Counted from the first letter of the stretch, positions 13,938-24,639 are shown. The stretch is 50,556 nt of DNA from Streptomyces sp. JJ36 (GCF_021696945.1 NZ_JACYHE010000043.1:1-50556); one strand, 5' to 3'. The notes: a model not told the origin generated them from the sequence alone. Program-made: numbers and translations.

Positions 13938-14513
13938 TCAGACGTTGACGCCGAAGTCCTGCGCGATGCCGCGCAGGCCCGAGGCGTACCCCTGACCGAT
14001 GGCACGGAACTTCCACTCCGAACCGTGCCGGTAGAGCTCGCCGAAGACCATGGCGGTCTCGGTCGAGGCGTCCTCGCTCAGGTCGTAGCGGGCCAGCTCG
14101 TTGTTGTCGGCCTGGTTCACCACGCGGATGTAGGCGTTGCGGACCTGGCCGAAGCTCTGCTGGCGGGTCTCGGCCTCGTAGATGGAGACCGGGAAGACGA
14201 TCTTGTCCACGTCGCCGGGAACGCCCGCGAGGTTCACCTTGATGACCTCGTCGTCGCCCTCGCCCTCGCCCGTGAGGTTGTCGCCGGTGTGCTCGACGGC
14301 GCCGTCCGGGCTCTTGAGGTTGTTGAAGAAGACGAAGTTCTGGTCGTTGGTGACCTTGCCCTCGGCGTTCGCCAGCAGGGCGCTGGCGTCGAGGTCGAAG
14401 TCGCTTCCGGTGGTGGTACGGGCGTCCCAGCCCAGACCGACGATCACGGCGGTCAGGCCGGGGGCTTCCTTGGTCAGCGAGACGTTGCCGCCCTTGCTGA
14501 GGCTGACTCCCAC
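13938..14513 (-). CDS. terD: TerD-family tellurium-resistance / stress protein
   Basis: A 191-residue canonical TerD protein with GVSLSKGGNVSLTKEAPGL, FDLDASALLANAEGKV, NFVFFNNLKSPDGAVEHTG, GEGDDEVIKVNL, FPVSIYEAETRQQSFGQV, and EWKFRAIGQGYASGLRGIAQ. The start is GTG 14513, placed by a perfect AGGAGG 5 nt upstream. Acidic residues in FDLD and GDDE are the expected calcium ligands. It has a long leader of its own with a TAGGAT -10 box and a tandem 9-bp repeat. In streptomycetes such genes are abundantly expressed and linked to differentiation and stress; that is family knowledge, not shown here. Confidence 0.92.
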   Translation of the reverse strand: MGVSLSKGGNVSLTKEAPGLTAVIVGLGWDARTTTGSDFDLDASALLANAEGKVTNDQNFVFFNNLKSPDGAVEHTGDNLTGEGEGDDEVIKVNLAGVPGDVDKIVFPVSIYEAETRQQSFGQVRNAYIRVVNQADNNELARYDLSEDASTETAMVFGELYRHGSEWKFRAIGQGYASGLRGIAQDFGVNV

Positions 14514-14559
14514 GAGTCCTCCTGAGAATTGTTCGTGAGGAGCACTGCGTGCCCCCGTC

Positions 14560-14603
14560 GTATCGGATGTATCGGATCCCGACGGATCAACGTCTGAATC
14601 CTA
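14560..14603 (-). promoter_or_regulatory. Promoter -10 box and tandem 9-bp repeat in the terD leader
   Basis: On the minus strand TAGGAT (14603-14598) matches the HrdB -10 consensus, about 85 nt upstream of the terD GTG; the -35 region (GTGAGA-like) is poor. Downstream of it, GTATCGGAT occurs twice without a gap on the plus strand (14560-14568 and 14569-14577). The tandem pair could be an activator or RNA-binding site. Confidence 0.45.
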
Positions 14604-14644
14604 GTGAGCGGTTCCCCGGCTCTCACCGGGTCGGCCCGGGGACA

Positions 14645-15106
14645 TCAGAGGGACTGCAGCGCCTTGGCGTAGTCGTTCAGGTCGCGGGCGTCCGGCAGGC
14701 CGTTCACGACGGTCCAGCGGATCACGCCCTCCTTGTCGATGATGAAGGTGCCGCGCACCGCGCAGCCCTTCTCCTCGTCGAAGACGCCGTACGCCCGGGA
14801 GGTCTCGCCGTGCGGCCAGAAGTCGGAGAGCAGCGGGTAGTCCAGATTCTCCTGCTCGGCGAAGACCCGCAGCGAGAAGGGCGCGTCGTTGGAGACCGCC
14901 AGGAGCTGCACGTCGTCGTTGACGAAGGTCGGCAGCTCGTCACGGAGGGCGCAGAGCTCTCCGGTGCACACGCCCGTGAAGGCGAAGGGGTAGAAGAGCA
15001 GGACCACGTTCTTGCGGCCCTTGTAGTCGGCCAGCGAGATCGCCTCGCCGTGCTGGTTCTTCAGAGTGAAGTCCGGGGCCTTCGTGCCGGCCTCGAGAGC
15101 CTCCAT
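14645..15106 (-). CDS. AhpE-type peroxiredoxin
   Basis: A 153-residue AhpC/TSA-family thiol peroxidase. The peroxidatic site is YPFAFTGVCTGELC, with Cys47 in the conserved PxxTxxC context and a second Cys at 52. Other family segments are KAPDFTLKNQHGE, LAVSNDAPFSLRVFAEQ, YPLLSDFWPHG and RGTFIIDKEGVIRW. The size and single conserved active-site Cys fit AhpE-like one-Cys peroxiredoxins, which reduce peroxides in the cytosol. The ATG 15106 start is preferred because the sequence begins there in relatives; GAGGGG lies about 10 nt upstream. It is followed by the Ter island, consistent with an oxidative/envelope stress neighbourhood, but a hairpin at 15176-15207 separates it from DUF3052. Confidence 0.9.
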   Translation of the reverse strand: MEALEAGTKAPDFTLKNQHGEAISLADYKGRKNVVLLFYPFAFTGVCTGELCALRDELPTFVNDDVQLLAVSNDAPFSLRVFAEQENLDYPLLSDFWPHGETSRAYGVFDEEKGCAVRGTFIIDKEGVIRWTVVNGLPDARDLNDYAKALQSL

Positions 15107-15175
15107 GGATTCGCATCCCCTCGGTCGCGGTGGGTGACGCGCCCAGCCTACGCACCGCAGGGGGCCCACAACGAC

Positions 15176-15207
15176 GTGTCCCCGGCAGCCGTGGCCGCCG
15201 GGGACAC
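15176..15207. terminator. 11-bp stem hairpin downstream of DUF3052
   Basis: Arms GTGTCCCCGGC (15176-15186) and GCCGGGGACAC (15197-15207) are perfectly complementary around a 10-nt loop. A second palindrome, CCGGGGCGTACGCCCCGG (15239-15256), lies 22 bp from the DUF3052 stop. Both are read after DUF3052 and before the peroxiredoxin start. Confidence 0.65.
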
Positions 15208-15277
15208 CGGCTCCGGACGCACGGCGGTTGCGGGCCGCCCGGGGCGTACGCCCCGGAGCCCGTGCCGCCGCCGGCGC

Positions 15278-15718
15278 TCAGCGCTTGCCGGACTTCGCCG
15301 CCTTGGGCGTGACCAGGCGGGAGCCCGTCCAGTCCTTGCCCGCGTTCACATTGCTCGTCTGTGCGAGGCCTGCCGTCTTCGCGGCCTCACCGATCTCGCT
15401 CGCCTCGACGTAGCCGGGGCGCCCCGTCTTGGGCGTCAGCAGCCAGACCGGCGCGCCCTCGTCGATCATCATGGTGGCGTCCACCAGCGCGTCCGTCAGA
15501 TCGCCGTCCTCCTCGCGGAACCACAGCACCACGGCGTCGGCCACGTCGTCATGGTCCTCGTCGACGAGCTCCGTGCCCGTGACGGCCTCGATTCCCTCAC
15601 GGAGTGCCTGCTCGGCGTCGTCGTCGTAACCGAGCTCCTGGACCACCTGCCCGGGCTGGAAACCCAGCCTTGCGGCGGGGTTGGTCCGCTCCTCCGCGTG
15701 GTCCGCGGTCGCGCTCAC
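15278..15718 (-). CDS. DUF3052 family protein
   Basis: A 146-residue soluble acidic protein: ARLGFQPGQVVQELGYDDDA, LVDEDHDDVADAVVLWFREE, DALVDATMMIDEGAPVWLLT and a C-terminal LAQTSNVNAGKDWTGSRLVT. This is the DUF3052 family, widespread in actinobacteria and commonly found next to aceE. The function is unknown. The GTG 15718 start is fixed by AGGAGG 7 nt upstream. It is divergent from aceE with a 404-bp shared upstream region, so the two may be regulated together. Confidence 0.88.
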   Translation of the reverse strand: MSATADHAEERTNPAARLGFQPGQVVQELGYDDDAEQALREGIEAVTGTELVDEDHDDVADAVVLWFREEDGDLTDALVDATMMIDEGAPVWLLTPKTGRPGYVEASEIGEAAKTAGLAQTSNVNAGKDWTGSRLVTPKAAKSGKR

Positions 15719-16122
15719 GGATTGCCTCCTGTCATGTCCGGTATGGGAACCGTCCCACGCGTGCGCGGGACGCTGGCCGTAGTCCACACGGGCGGGACGG
15801 ATCGCGCAAGTACCCGGCCCTCTGTCCCGCACAAACGTTGACGTCTCCTCCCACAATGCATGATCCCCGGTGCTTCGCACCACAGCCTTCCGCCGGTGAG
15901 GTGGCCGCCCGGAAGGCCGTCCAGGGGGCAGCGGCACACCGGGCCCTTCGGGCGTAGGGTGGAAATTCGGGCCGCACCCCTCCGCCCCGGCCACAGGGCC
16001 CGTGCAGGGCTGCGCGAGGGCCGGCGGTTACCCCTCGGTAGAGGTGACGTATCCGCGGCAGCGGTACACGATGGAGGCGCGCGACACCGTCCGTACTCAA
16101 GACCGAACAGTGAAGGAAAAGC
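15719..16122. other. 404-bp divergent regulatory region, DUF3052/aceE
   Basis: No gene is seen here. On the minus strand TTGCGC (15809-15804) and TGGACT (15786-15781) with a 17-bp spacer make a plausible DUF3052 promoter. Toward aceE, no clear consensus promoter was found; GAAGGA (about 16112-16117) is the ribosome site. A short dyad CGTCCC/GGGACG lies in the DUF3052 leader. The length suggests long leaders or several promoters, fitting a central-metabolism gene. Confidence 0.45.
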
Positions 16123-18855
<2,733 letters not shown>

Positions 18856-18885
18856 CGTCCCGGGCGCGGTGCCCGGCCCGTCCGC

Positions 18886-18912
18886 GCGGTGCCCGGCCGG
18901 GCCGGGCACCGC
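18886..18912. terminator. Terminator-like inverted repeat after aceE
   Basis: GCGGTGCCCGGCC (18886-18898) faces GGCCGGGCACCGC (18900-18912). The same left arm also occurs earlier at 18866-18878, so two alternative pairings are possible. It is 30 bp beyond the aceE stop. Confidence 0.65.
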
Positions 18913-18999
18913 CGTCGTCCCGGGCCGCGACGAGCCACCGGGGCGGGAACCGGCCGGGGGCGCGGACCGGCCGGCGGGGCCCCTTCTACGATTCCCGGC

Positions 19000-19806
19000 A
19001 TGGGATACCCGACGCCGCCCGAGCCCGGCGAGGAGAACCAGGCCCGCTGGGAACGGCACACCCAGGCGCCGCTGCTGGGCATGTCGGTGCTCTTCGCCGT
19101 CGCCTACGCCCTGCCGATCGTGCGCCCCGGCATCGGCGACGGGGGCCGCCTGGCGTGCCTGAGCGTGGAGTGGGTGGTCTGGGCTGCCTTCGCCGTGGAC
19201 TACGGGGTGCGCCTCTACCTCGCGCCGCACCGGCTGCGTTTCGTGCGCAGCCATCCGCTCGCCCTGGTGGCCGTGGCCCTGCCGCTGGTGAAGCCACTGC
19301 GGCTGCTCCGGCTGGTCTCCGCACTGCTGCTGGCCGGCCAGCGGGCCCGCATGGCCTCGCAGGTGCGGCTCACCACCTATGTCGCGGGCTCCTGTGCCGG
19401 CCTGCTGGTCTTCGGCTCGCTCGCCGTGCTGGAGGTGGAGCGGGACGCGCCGGGCAGCAGCATCCGGACCTTCGGGGACGCCGTGTGGTGGGCCTTCACC
19501 ACCATGACGACGGTCGGCTACGGGGATCTCGCGCCGACCACACCGCTGGGCCGCCTGCTGGCGATCGGGCTGATGCTCTCCGGTATCGCGCTGCTGGGCG
19601 TGGTCACGGCGAACATCGCCGCCTGGTTCGTGGCCCGGGTCGAGCGGGAGGATGCCGAGAGCGAGCGGCACGCGGCGGCGCTGGCCGCCCTGACCACGGA
19701 GGTCCGTGAACTGCGGGCCGAGCTGGCGGAGCTGCGGGCCACGCCGGGCGCGGCGCGGGCGGCGCCGGCGCAAGGAGGTGTCCCCGCGGAGAGCCCGGGG
19801 CCGTAA
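19000..19806 (+). CDS. Two-pore-loop-type potassium channel family protein
   Basis: A 268-residue voltage-gated-like K+ channel subunit. The pore segment is AVWWAFTTMTTVGYGDLAPT (161-180) with selectivity filter TVGYGD. Hydrophobic segments precede it at about 24-42, 55-75, 86-112 and 124-145, and one follows at 185-208. An S4-like basic stretch, KPLRLLRLVSALLLAGQRAR, suggests the six-helix KvAP-like layout rather than the two-helix KcsA type. The C-terminus (about 213-248) is a charged coiled coil, probably for tetramer assembly, then an Ala/Pro tail. The ATG 19000 gives the complete N-terminus. It stands alone between aceE and a convergent secreted-protein gene. Confidence 0.88.
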   Translation: MGYPTPPEPGEENQARWERHTQAPLLGMSVLFAVAYALPIVRPGIGDGGRLACLSVEWVVWAAFAVDYGVRLYLAPHRLRFVRSHPLALVAVALPLVKPLRLLRLVSALLLAGQRARMASQVRLTTYVAGSCAGLLVFGSLAVLEVERDAPGSSIRTFGDAVWWAFTTMTTVGYGDLAPTTPLGRLLAIGLMLSGIALLGVVTANIAAWFVARVEREDAESERHAAALAALTTEVRELRAELAELRATPGAARAAPAQGGVPAESPGP

Positions 19807-19867
19807 CGCCGCACGGAGGCGGGCAAGGGGCCGGGGGCGCGCGGCGGCACGGGGCAGGAGGGGCATC

Positions 19868-20407
19868 TCAGCGCTCCCAGATCTTGAAGGCCCGCACCTG
19901 GTACGCCGACTCCGGTGTCCAGGACCCCGAGGGGTGGGTGTGGAACTCGCCGGTCTCCCGGCACTCCGCGCTCTGATAGGCCGTGACCGGGCGTCCCGTG
20001 CGGTTGGCGTACGCGTCCGCGGTGAAGCCGGCGGGCAGCCGCACGCAGCTCTCGATGTCCGTCCCCGCGAGCTCATACGTCAGCCGTCTGCCGGAGAAGC
20101 CCGGATCCGCCCAGAAGCAGAGGACCCCGGCACCGCAGGCGCCGAGCCGGGGACCGTCCCCCGCCGCCGGGGCGACCGGCTGGGCCGCGGCGCCGGACGG
20201 GGCCGCCACGGAACCGCCGGCGGCCAGGGCGAGGGCCGCCCCGGCGACGACGCCGGCGGACAGCAGGCGGCGGGCGGTCCCGCTCCCGCTCCGGGAGCCG
20301 GTGCGCGACGCGGGCCCGGGACGGGAACCGCCCCGGGGGGCGGAGCCCGTGCCGGACGGGACGGCAGCCGGAACGGGCAGGACGGCGGCGGACGCGGAGC
20401 CAGGCAT
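19868..20407 (-). CDS. Secreted peptidase-inhibitor family I36-like protein
   Basis: A 179-residue exported protein. A long N-terminal region rich in Ser, Pro, Gly and Arg precedes a hydrophobic segment (LLSAGVVAGAALALAAGG) and an Ala-rich cleavage zone. The mature part, GACGAGVLCFWADPGFSGRR, LTYELAGTDIESCVRLPAGF, ANRTGRPVTAYQSAECRETG, has four Cys residues and a beta-gamma-crystallin-like pattern typical of the I36 (SMPI-like) group from Streptomyces. Known members inhibit metalloproteases, but inhibition here is not shown. The start could be GTG 20416 or ATG 20407; the GGGGGAG site 8 nt before ATG 20407 favours the latter. The N-terminus before the hydrophobic stretch is unusually long for a signal peptide. 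Confidence 0.75.
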   Translation of the reverse strand: MPGSASAAVLPVPAAVPSGTGSAPRGGSRPGPASRTGSRSGSGTARRLLSAGVVAGAALALAAGGSVAAPSGAAAQPVAPAAGDGPRLGACGAGVLCFWADPGFSGRRLTYELAGTDIESCVRLPAGFTADAYANRTGRPVTAYQSAECRETGEFHTHPSGSWTPESAYQVRAFKIWER

Positions 20408-20724
20408 GGTGATCACTCCCCCGGGTCAGGCGGGACGGCCTCTCCGTCCCGCTCGTGATCAACCCTGTCGCCACCCGCTCCCACCTGCCAAGACCTGGTC
20501 GCCGAGTTCACCGGTACAGGTGGCCGCGCTGTCCACAACCCGTCGGTAGTCCACAGCTCCCGGGCCCCCGGCTCGCGCCCTCCCCTCCTGCCGTAGCCAA
20601 GCCGAAGCCCCGCCGAAGCCCCGCCGCAGCCCCGCCGACGCCACGACCGGCACAAGGCCGGCACAAGGCCGACAGACGCCGAAGCCCCGCGAGGCCCCCG
20701 CCCACGCCGGGCGGAGCGGGCACC
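20408..20724. other. 317-bp intergenic region with hairpin and degenerate repeats
   Basis: No gene is seen. GCGGGACGG (20430-20438) and CCGTCCCGC (20444-20452) make a perfect 9-bp stem in the leader of the I36-like gene, flanked by two TGATCA sites (about 20409-20414 and 20456-20461). Further right (about 20600-20690) there are tandem variants of GCCGAAGCCCC and two copies of CGGCACAAGG, probably slippage repeats. No clear terminator for the DHA2 transporter gene was recognised. Confidence 0.5.
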
Positions 20725-22335
20725 TCAGACGTGCACCGCGGACCCGGTGTCCCGGCGCCCACGCCGGGTGAAGACCGCCACGCCCGCCGCCAGCACCGCC
20801 ACGGTGCCCGCGACGGTGAACGCCAGCCCCATCCCGGAGACGAACGAGGCGTGCACCACCTCCGTCATCGCCTCCGCGACCCGCGGCGGCGTCCCCTCCG
20901 GAGCGGGCGGGGCGACGCCGACCTCCGCCGCGCTCCGCAGCCGCTCCGCCTGCTGCTCGCCGAGGGGCGGCAGCGGGGTGCCTGCCCACTTCTCCAGCAG
21001 CACCGCGTCCACCCGGGAGGCCATGACGGCGCCCAGCACGGCCGTACCGAGACTGCCGCCGACCTGCATGGCCGACTGCTGGAGGCCGCCGGCGACGCCC
21101 GCGTGCTCCAGCGGCGCGTTGCCCACGATGACCTCCGTGGCGCCCACCATCACCGGGGCGAGTCCCAGGCCGAGGAGCGCGAACCAGAGGGAGGTCACCG
21201 CCGTGCCGCTCTCCGCGTCCAGGGTCGACATCCCGAACATCGCGACGGCGGCCAGCACCATGGCCCCGACCAGAGGCCCGCGCGGGCCGACGCGGGTGAT
21301 CAAGGTGCCGGCGAGCGGCGAGGAGACGATCATCATGGCCGTCAGCGGCAGAAGGTGCAGGCCGCTCTCCACCGGGCTCATCCCGTGCACGTTCTGCAGG
21401 TAGAAGGTGACGAAGAACAGCCCGCCCATGAAGCCGAACGCCATCAGCACCATGAGGACCGTGCCGGCCGACAGCGGCACCGAACGGAACATGCCGAGTG
21501 GGAGCAGCGGCTCCCGGGCCCGGGTCTCCCACAGCGCGAAGGCGGCGAAGGCCAGCCCCGCGAGGAGGAGGAAGCCCAGCGTGCGGCCGTCGCCCCAGCT
21601 CCACTCCGGGGCCTTGATGAGGGACCAGACCAGGCAGAACATGGCGCCGGAGAGCAGCACGACGCCGGGGAGGTCGAAGGAACGTGGGGCCTTCTCCGCA
21701 CGGTGGTCCAGCAGCAGGACCAGGCCCGTCCCGAGGGCGACCAGGCCCACCGGGACGTTGATGTAGAAGACGGATTCCCAGCTCACATGCTCCACCAGCA
21801 GGCCGCCCACGATGGGGCCGGCGGCGGTGGAGGCGCCGATCACCGCGCCCCAGATCCCGATGGCGGCGTTCAGCCGCCCGGCGGGGAACGAGGCCCGCAG
21901 CAGCCCGAGCGCCGCGGGCATCAGCAGCGCCCCGCACAGGCCCTGCACCACCCGGAAGAGGATCACCAGGGACACGCTTCCGGCCAGCGCGATGGCCGCG
22001 GAGGCGGCGGCGAATCCGACGACGCCGGCCAGGAAGGTCTGGCGGTGGCCGAACCGGTCCCCCAGCTTGCCGGCGGTGATCAGGGAGACCGCCAGGGCGA
22101 GCAGATAGCCGTTGGTGATCCACTGCACGTCCGCCAGGGACGCGCCCAGGTCGCGCTGGATCGCGGGGTTGGCGATGGCGACGATGGTGCCGTCCAGAGC
22201 GACCATGGTGACGCCGAGGGCGACGGTGAGCAGGGTGAGCCAGGGATGGCCCCGCACTCCCCTGCGGCTTCGGGGCTCCGGCCCGGGTGACTGCTCCGCG
22301 TGGCCCGGCCGGGTGGTTGGGGTGTGTGCGCGCAT
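20725..22335 (-). CDS. MFS transporter, DHA2 (EmrB/QacA) drug exporter family
   Basis: A 536-residue proton-coupled exporter with 14 predicted transmembrane helices. Motifs are VALDGTIVAIANPAIQRDLG in helix 1, QWITNGYLLALAVSLITAGK, GDRFGHRQTFLAG (motif A), LFRVVQGLCGALLMPAAL (motif B), and AAGPIVGGLL VEH (motif C, antiporter signature). The last hydrophobic segment precedes a short basic tail. ATG 22335 is preferred over an in-frame ATG 22365 because the operator lies between them. It is divergent from a TetR regulator, the usual pairing for a substrate-induced efflux pump. The exported compound cannot be told from sequence. Confidence 0.92.
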   Translation of the reverse strand: MRAHTPTTRPGHAEQSPGPEPRSRRGVRGHPWLTLLTVALGVTMVALDGTIVAIANPAIQRDLGASLADVQWITNGYLLALAVSLITAGKLGDRFGHRQTFLAGVVGFAAASAAIALAGSVSLVILFRVVQGLCGALLMPAALGLLRASFPAGRLNAAIGIWGAVIGASTAAGPIVGGLLVEHVSWESVFYINVPVGLVALGTGLVLLLDHRAEKAPRSFDLPGVVLLSGAMFCLVWSLIKAPEWSWGDGRTLGFLLLAGLAFAAFALWETRAREPLLPLGMFRSVPLSAGTVLMVLMAFGFMGGLFFVTFYLQNVHGMSPVESGLHLLPLTAMMIVSSPLAGTLITRVGPRGPLVGAMVLAAVAMFGMSTLDAESGTAVTSLWFALLGLGLAPVMVGATEVIVGNAPLEHAGVAGGLQQSAMQVGGSLGTAVLGAVMASRVDAVLLEKWAGTPLPPLGEQQAERLRSAAEVGVAPPAPEGTPPRVAEAMTEVVHASFVSGMGLAFTVAGTVAVLAAGVAVFTRRGRRDTGSAVHV

Positions 22336-22349
22336 GCCCGCCAGGCTAA

Positions 22350-22364
22350 TGTCAGCCTCTGACA
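22350..22364. promoter_or_regulatory. Probable TetR operator upstream of the exporter
   Basis: TGTCAG-CCT-CTGACA is a perfect 6-3-6 dyad just upstream of the exporter ATG. A related half, GGAGGCTGTCA, lies at about 22390-22400. On the minus strand a plausible promoter (TTGATG, 17 bp, CATTCA) would place the dyad immediately downstream of the start point, a good roadblock position. Confidence 0.55.
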
Positions 22365-22567
22365 CTTGAGAAATGAATGCAGGAGTCGGAGGCTGTCATC
22401 AAGCTCACCGATGCCGGGACCGCCTCTCACCTCGCAGTAGGGTGAGCGCGGCGCCGCGGAGGTCCACGCGGAATGCCACGGAGGACGCCGCGGAGAGCGG
22501 CACGCCCACGCCCGGAGAGCGGCAGCGTGGCCGGGCCCGGTGAGCAGGGACGAGGGAGGTGCCGGAA

Positions 22568-23209
22568 GTGACCGGACTGCGGGAGCGCAAGAAGCAGCGG
22601 ACCCGGGACGCCCTGATCCGGATGGCGCACGAACTCTTCGTGGCGCAGGGGTACGAGCACACCACGGTCGACCAGATCACCGAGGCCGTCGACGTCTCGC
22701 AGCGCACCTTCTTCCGCTACTTCTCCAGCAAGGAGGACGTCGCCTTCGCGTTGCAGGACGAGACGGAGTCCGCGTTCTACGACGCCGTCTGCGCCCGCCC
22801 CGCCGGCGAGTCCCCCATGCGTGCCCTGCGCAACGCCCTGGACACCACCTGGGAGAGCCTCGGCGAGTCGATCCAGGAGGTCGTGCCGATCTCCGTGCAC
22901 ATGCGCATGTGGCACGTCATCGAGACCACACCGGCGCTGGTAGCGGTCCACCTGCGGCGTTCCACCGACATGGAGGACCGGCTGGCCGCCGTCTTCGCCC
23001 GGCGCGAGGGTCTGCCCACGGACGACCCGCGTCCCCGGGTGCTGACCGCGGCCTTCTCCGGGGTGATGCGTGCCGCCGGCCGGCAGTGGGGCGAGGGCCA
23101 GGACGTCACCGTCGATGCCGCCCGGCGCTGGATGGAGACCTATCTCGACCTGATGGGGCCGGTGCTGAGCGACGACTGGAGCCGCTCCACCAGCCACCCG
23201 GGCGGGTGA
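22568..23209 (+). CDS. TetR/AcrR-family transcriptional regulator
   Basis: A 213-residue repressor. The N-terminal helix-turn-helix covers RERKKQRTRDALIRMAHELF, QGYEHTTVDQITEAVDVSQR, TFFRYFSSKEDVAFALQDE; the C-terminal helical domain (about 60-210) is the ligand and dimer part and resembles the MftR/acyl-type C-terminal fold. GTG 22568 is chosen over GTG 22559 because GGGAGG at 22554-22559 then has an 8-nt spacing. It is divergent from the DHA2 exporter across 232 bp that hold a perfect dyad, so it probably represses the exporter and itself. A hairpin at 23252-23273 follows. Confidence 0.88.
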   Translation: MTGLRERKKQRTRDALIRMAHELFVAQGYEHTTVDQITEAVDVSQRTFFRYFSSKEDVAFALQDETESAFYDAVCARPAGESPMRALRNALDTTWESLGESIQEVVPISVHMRMWHVIETTPALVAVHLRRSTDMEDRLAAVFARREGLPTDDPRPRVLTAAFSGVMRAAGRQWGEGQDVTVDAARRWMETYLDLMGPVLSDDWSRSTSHPGG

Positions 23210-23251
23210 ACTTCGCCGTCCCGCGGCCCGGGCGGCGGCCGTCCGGACGCC

Positions 23252-23273
23252 CCCGGCGCCCCGAAGCGCCGGG
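23252..23273. terminator. Hairpin after the TetR gene
   Basis: CCCGGCGC (23252-23259) and GCGCCGGG (23266-23273) form an 8-bp stem with a 6-nt loop, 43 bp after the regulator's stop. No T-run. Confidence 0.55.
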
Positions 23274-23376
23274 CCTTCCGGGCCCCCACCCCGGCTTCGC
23301 TGATCAGCTGCTCGAAACGTGAGATGACTCACGGCGTGTGTGCGCCGGCGAAGGCTTCTCCTAGGGTGTCGCCTTG

Positions 23377-24621
23377 GTGACTTCCTTCTCCGCACTCCGT
23401 CCCTCCCTGCCCGCCCCGGGCGTGTCCGCCTCCGAGGCGCAGGGCTCCACCGCCTGGCGCGCGCTGCTGACGCTGGCGGTGGCGTTCGTGCTGCTGGCCA
23501 CCACCGGCTGGACGGCGGTCAAGCAGGACGGAGCACCGGGCCCGTTCGAGGCGGCGGTGCAGGCCTGGGAGGCGGACGGCCGGATCGCGGGCCGCGCACT
23601 GCCCGGGACGGACGCGCCCCCGCAGGCCGTCGCCGGCTTCTTCTCCTCGCTCTCCCCGGCCCAGCGGCACCGGCTGGCGGCCCGCCACCCCCTGGTCGTG
23701 GGCAATCTGGGCGGCGCCCCGGTGCAGCTCCGGTACCGCGCCAACCGGCTGGCCCTCGCCGAGGCACGGAGGACCGAGCGGCGGCGCATGCGCAGCGACC
23801 GCCTCACCGAGGCGGGGCGGAAGCACGCGGCCCGGCGGATGAAGCGCCTCTCCGCCCTGCTCGCGGAGGACCGCAAGATCCTGGCGTTCGATCCGAGCGG
23901 GCACGGGCGGGCCGCCGAGGTCTTCGGCGATCTGGCGCACGCACGGCGGGTCTCGGTGGTCGTCCCCGGCGTCGACACGGAGCTGCTCACCTTCGAGCGG
24001 GAGGACCGTGCGTACAGCGCACCCGCCGGCATGGCCGGCGCCCTGCAGAACGCCCAGCGGGCGGCCGCCCCGGCGGAGCCGACCGCGACCATCGCCTGGG
24101 CGGACTACTCGGCCCCGCTGGGCCTCGGGGTGGACGCCGCCTCGGTACCCATGGCGGAGGCCGGCGCCGAGCGCCTGGTCGGCTTCGTACGGGCGCTGCC
24201 GGGCCGGTCCCGGGTGACCCTGGTCTGTCACAGCTACGGCTCCGTGGTCTGCGGGGTGGCCGCCGACGACCTGCCGCGCCGGGTGGTGGACATCGCCGTG
24301 GCGGGCAGCCCCGGCATGCGCGCGGACGACGTCACCGAGCTGGGCACCGACGCCCGGGTGTGGGCGATGCGGGACGGGGACGACTGGATCGCGGACGTGC
24401 CGCATCTGGAGTTCGGAGGCCTGGGGCACGGCGCCGACCCGGTGGCCGCCGGGTTCGGCGCACGCCGGCTCTCGGCCGAGGGCGCCGCCGGCCACGCGGG
24501 CTACTTCGTGCCGGGGACCCGTAGTCTGCACAATCTCGCCGCGGTGGGGGCGGGACGGATGGGGACCGTCCTCTGCGCGGAGGGCGACACGGAGTGCGCG
24601 ACGACGGACGGACGCGCGTAG
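23377..24621 (+). CDS. DUF1023 alpha/beta-hydrolase family protein
   Basis: A 414-residue protein with one N-terminal hydrophobic segment (WRALLTLAVAFVLLATTGW, about 27-45), probably a signal anchor. The C-terminal half is a DUF1023-type alpha/beta hydrolase: RVSVVVPGVDTELLTF, then VTLVCHSYGSVVCGV with the nucleophile Ser in CHSYGS in place of the classical GHSYGS, then VAGSPGM and HGADP near the end for the Asp/His triad partners. These actinobacterial proteins are presumed cell-envelope esterases or lipases; substrates are unknown. The start is GTG 23377, preceded by TTG; TAGGGT at 23362-23367 resembles a -10 box, so the mRNA may have almost no leader. The next gene starts 18 bp after the stop. 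Confidence 0.82.
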   Translation: MTSFSALRPSLPAPGVSASEAQGSTAWRALLTLAVAFVLLATTGWTAVKQDGAPGPFEAAVQAWEADGRIAGRALPGTDAPPQAVAGFFSSLSPAQRHRLAARHPLVVGNLGGAPVQLRYRANRLALAEARRTERRRMRSDRLTEAGRKHAARRMKRLSALLAEDRKILAFDPSGHGRAAEVFGDLAHARRVSVVVPGVDTELLTFEREDRAYSAPAGMAGALQNAQRAAAPAEPTATIAWADYSAPLGLGVDAASVPMAEAGAERLVGFVRALPGRSRVTLVCHSYGSVVCGVAADDLPRRVVDIAVAGSPGMRADDVTELGTDARVWAMRDGDDWIADVPHLEFGGLGHGADPVAAGFGARRLSAEGAAGHAGYFVPGTRSLHNLAAVGAGRMGTVLCAEGDTECATTDGRA

Positions 24622-24639
24622 CACGACAGGGGGACGAGC

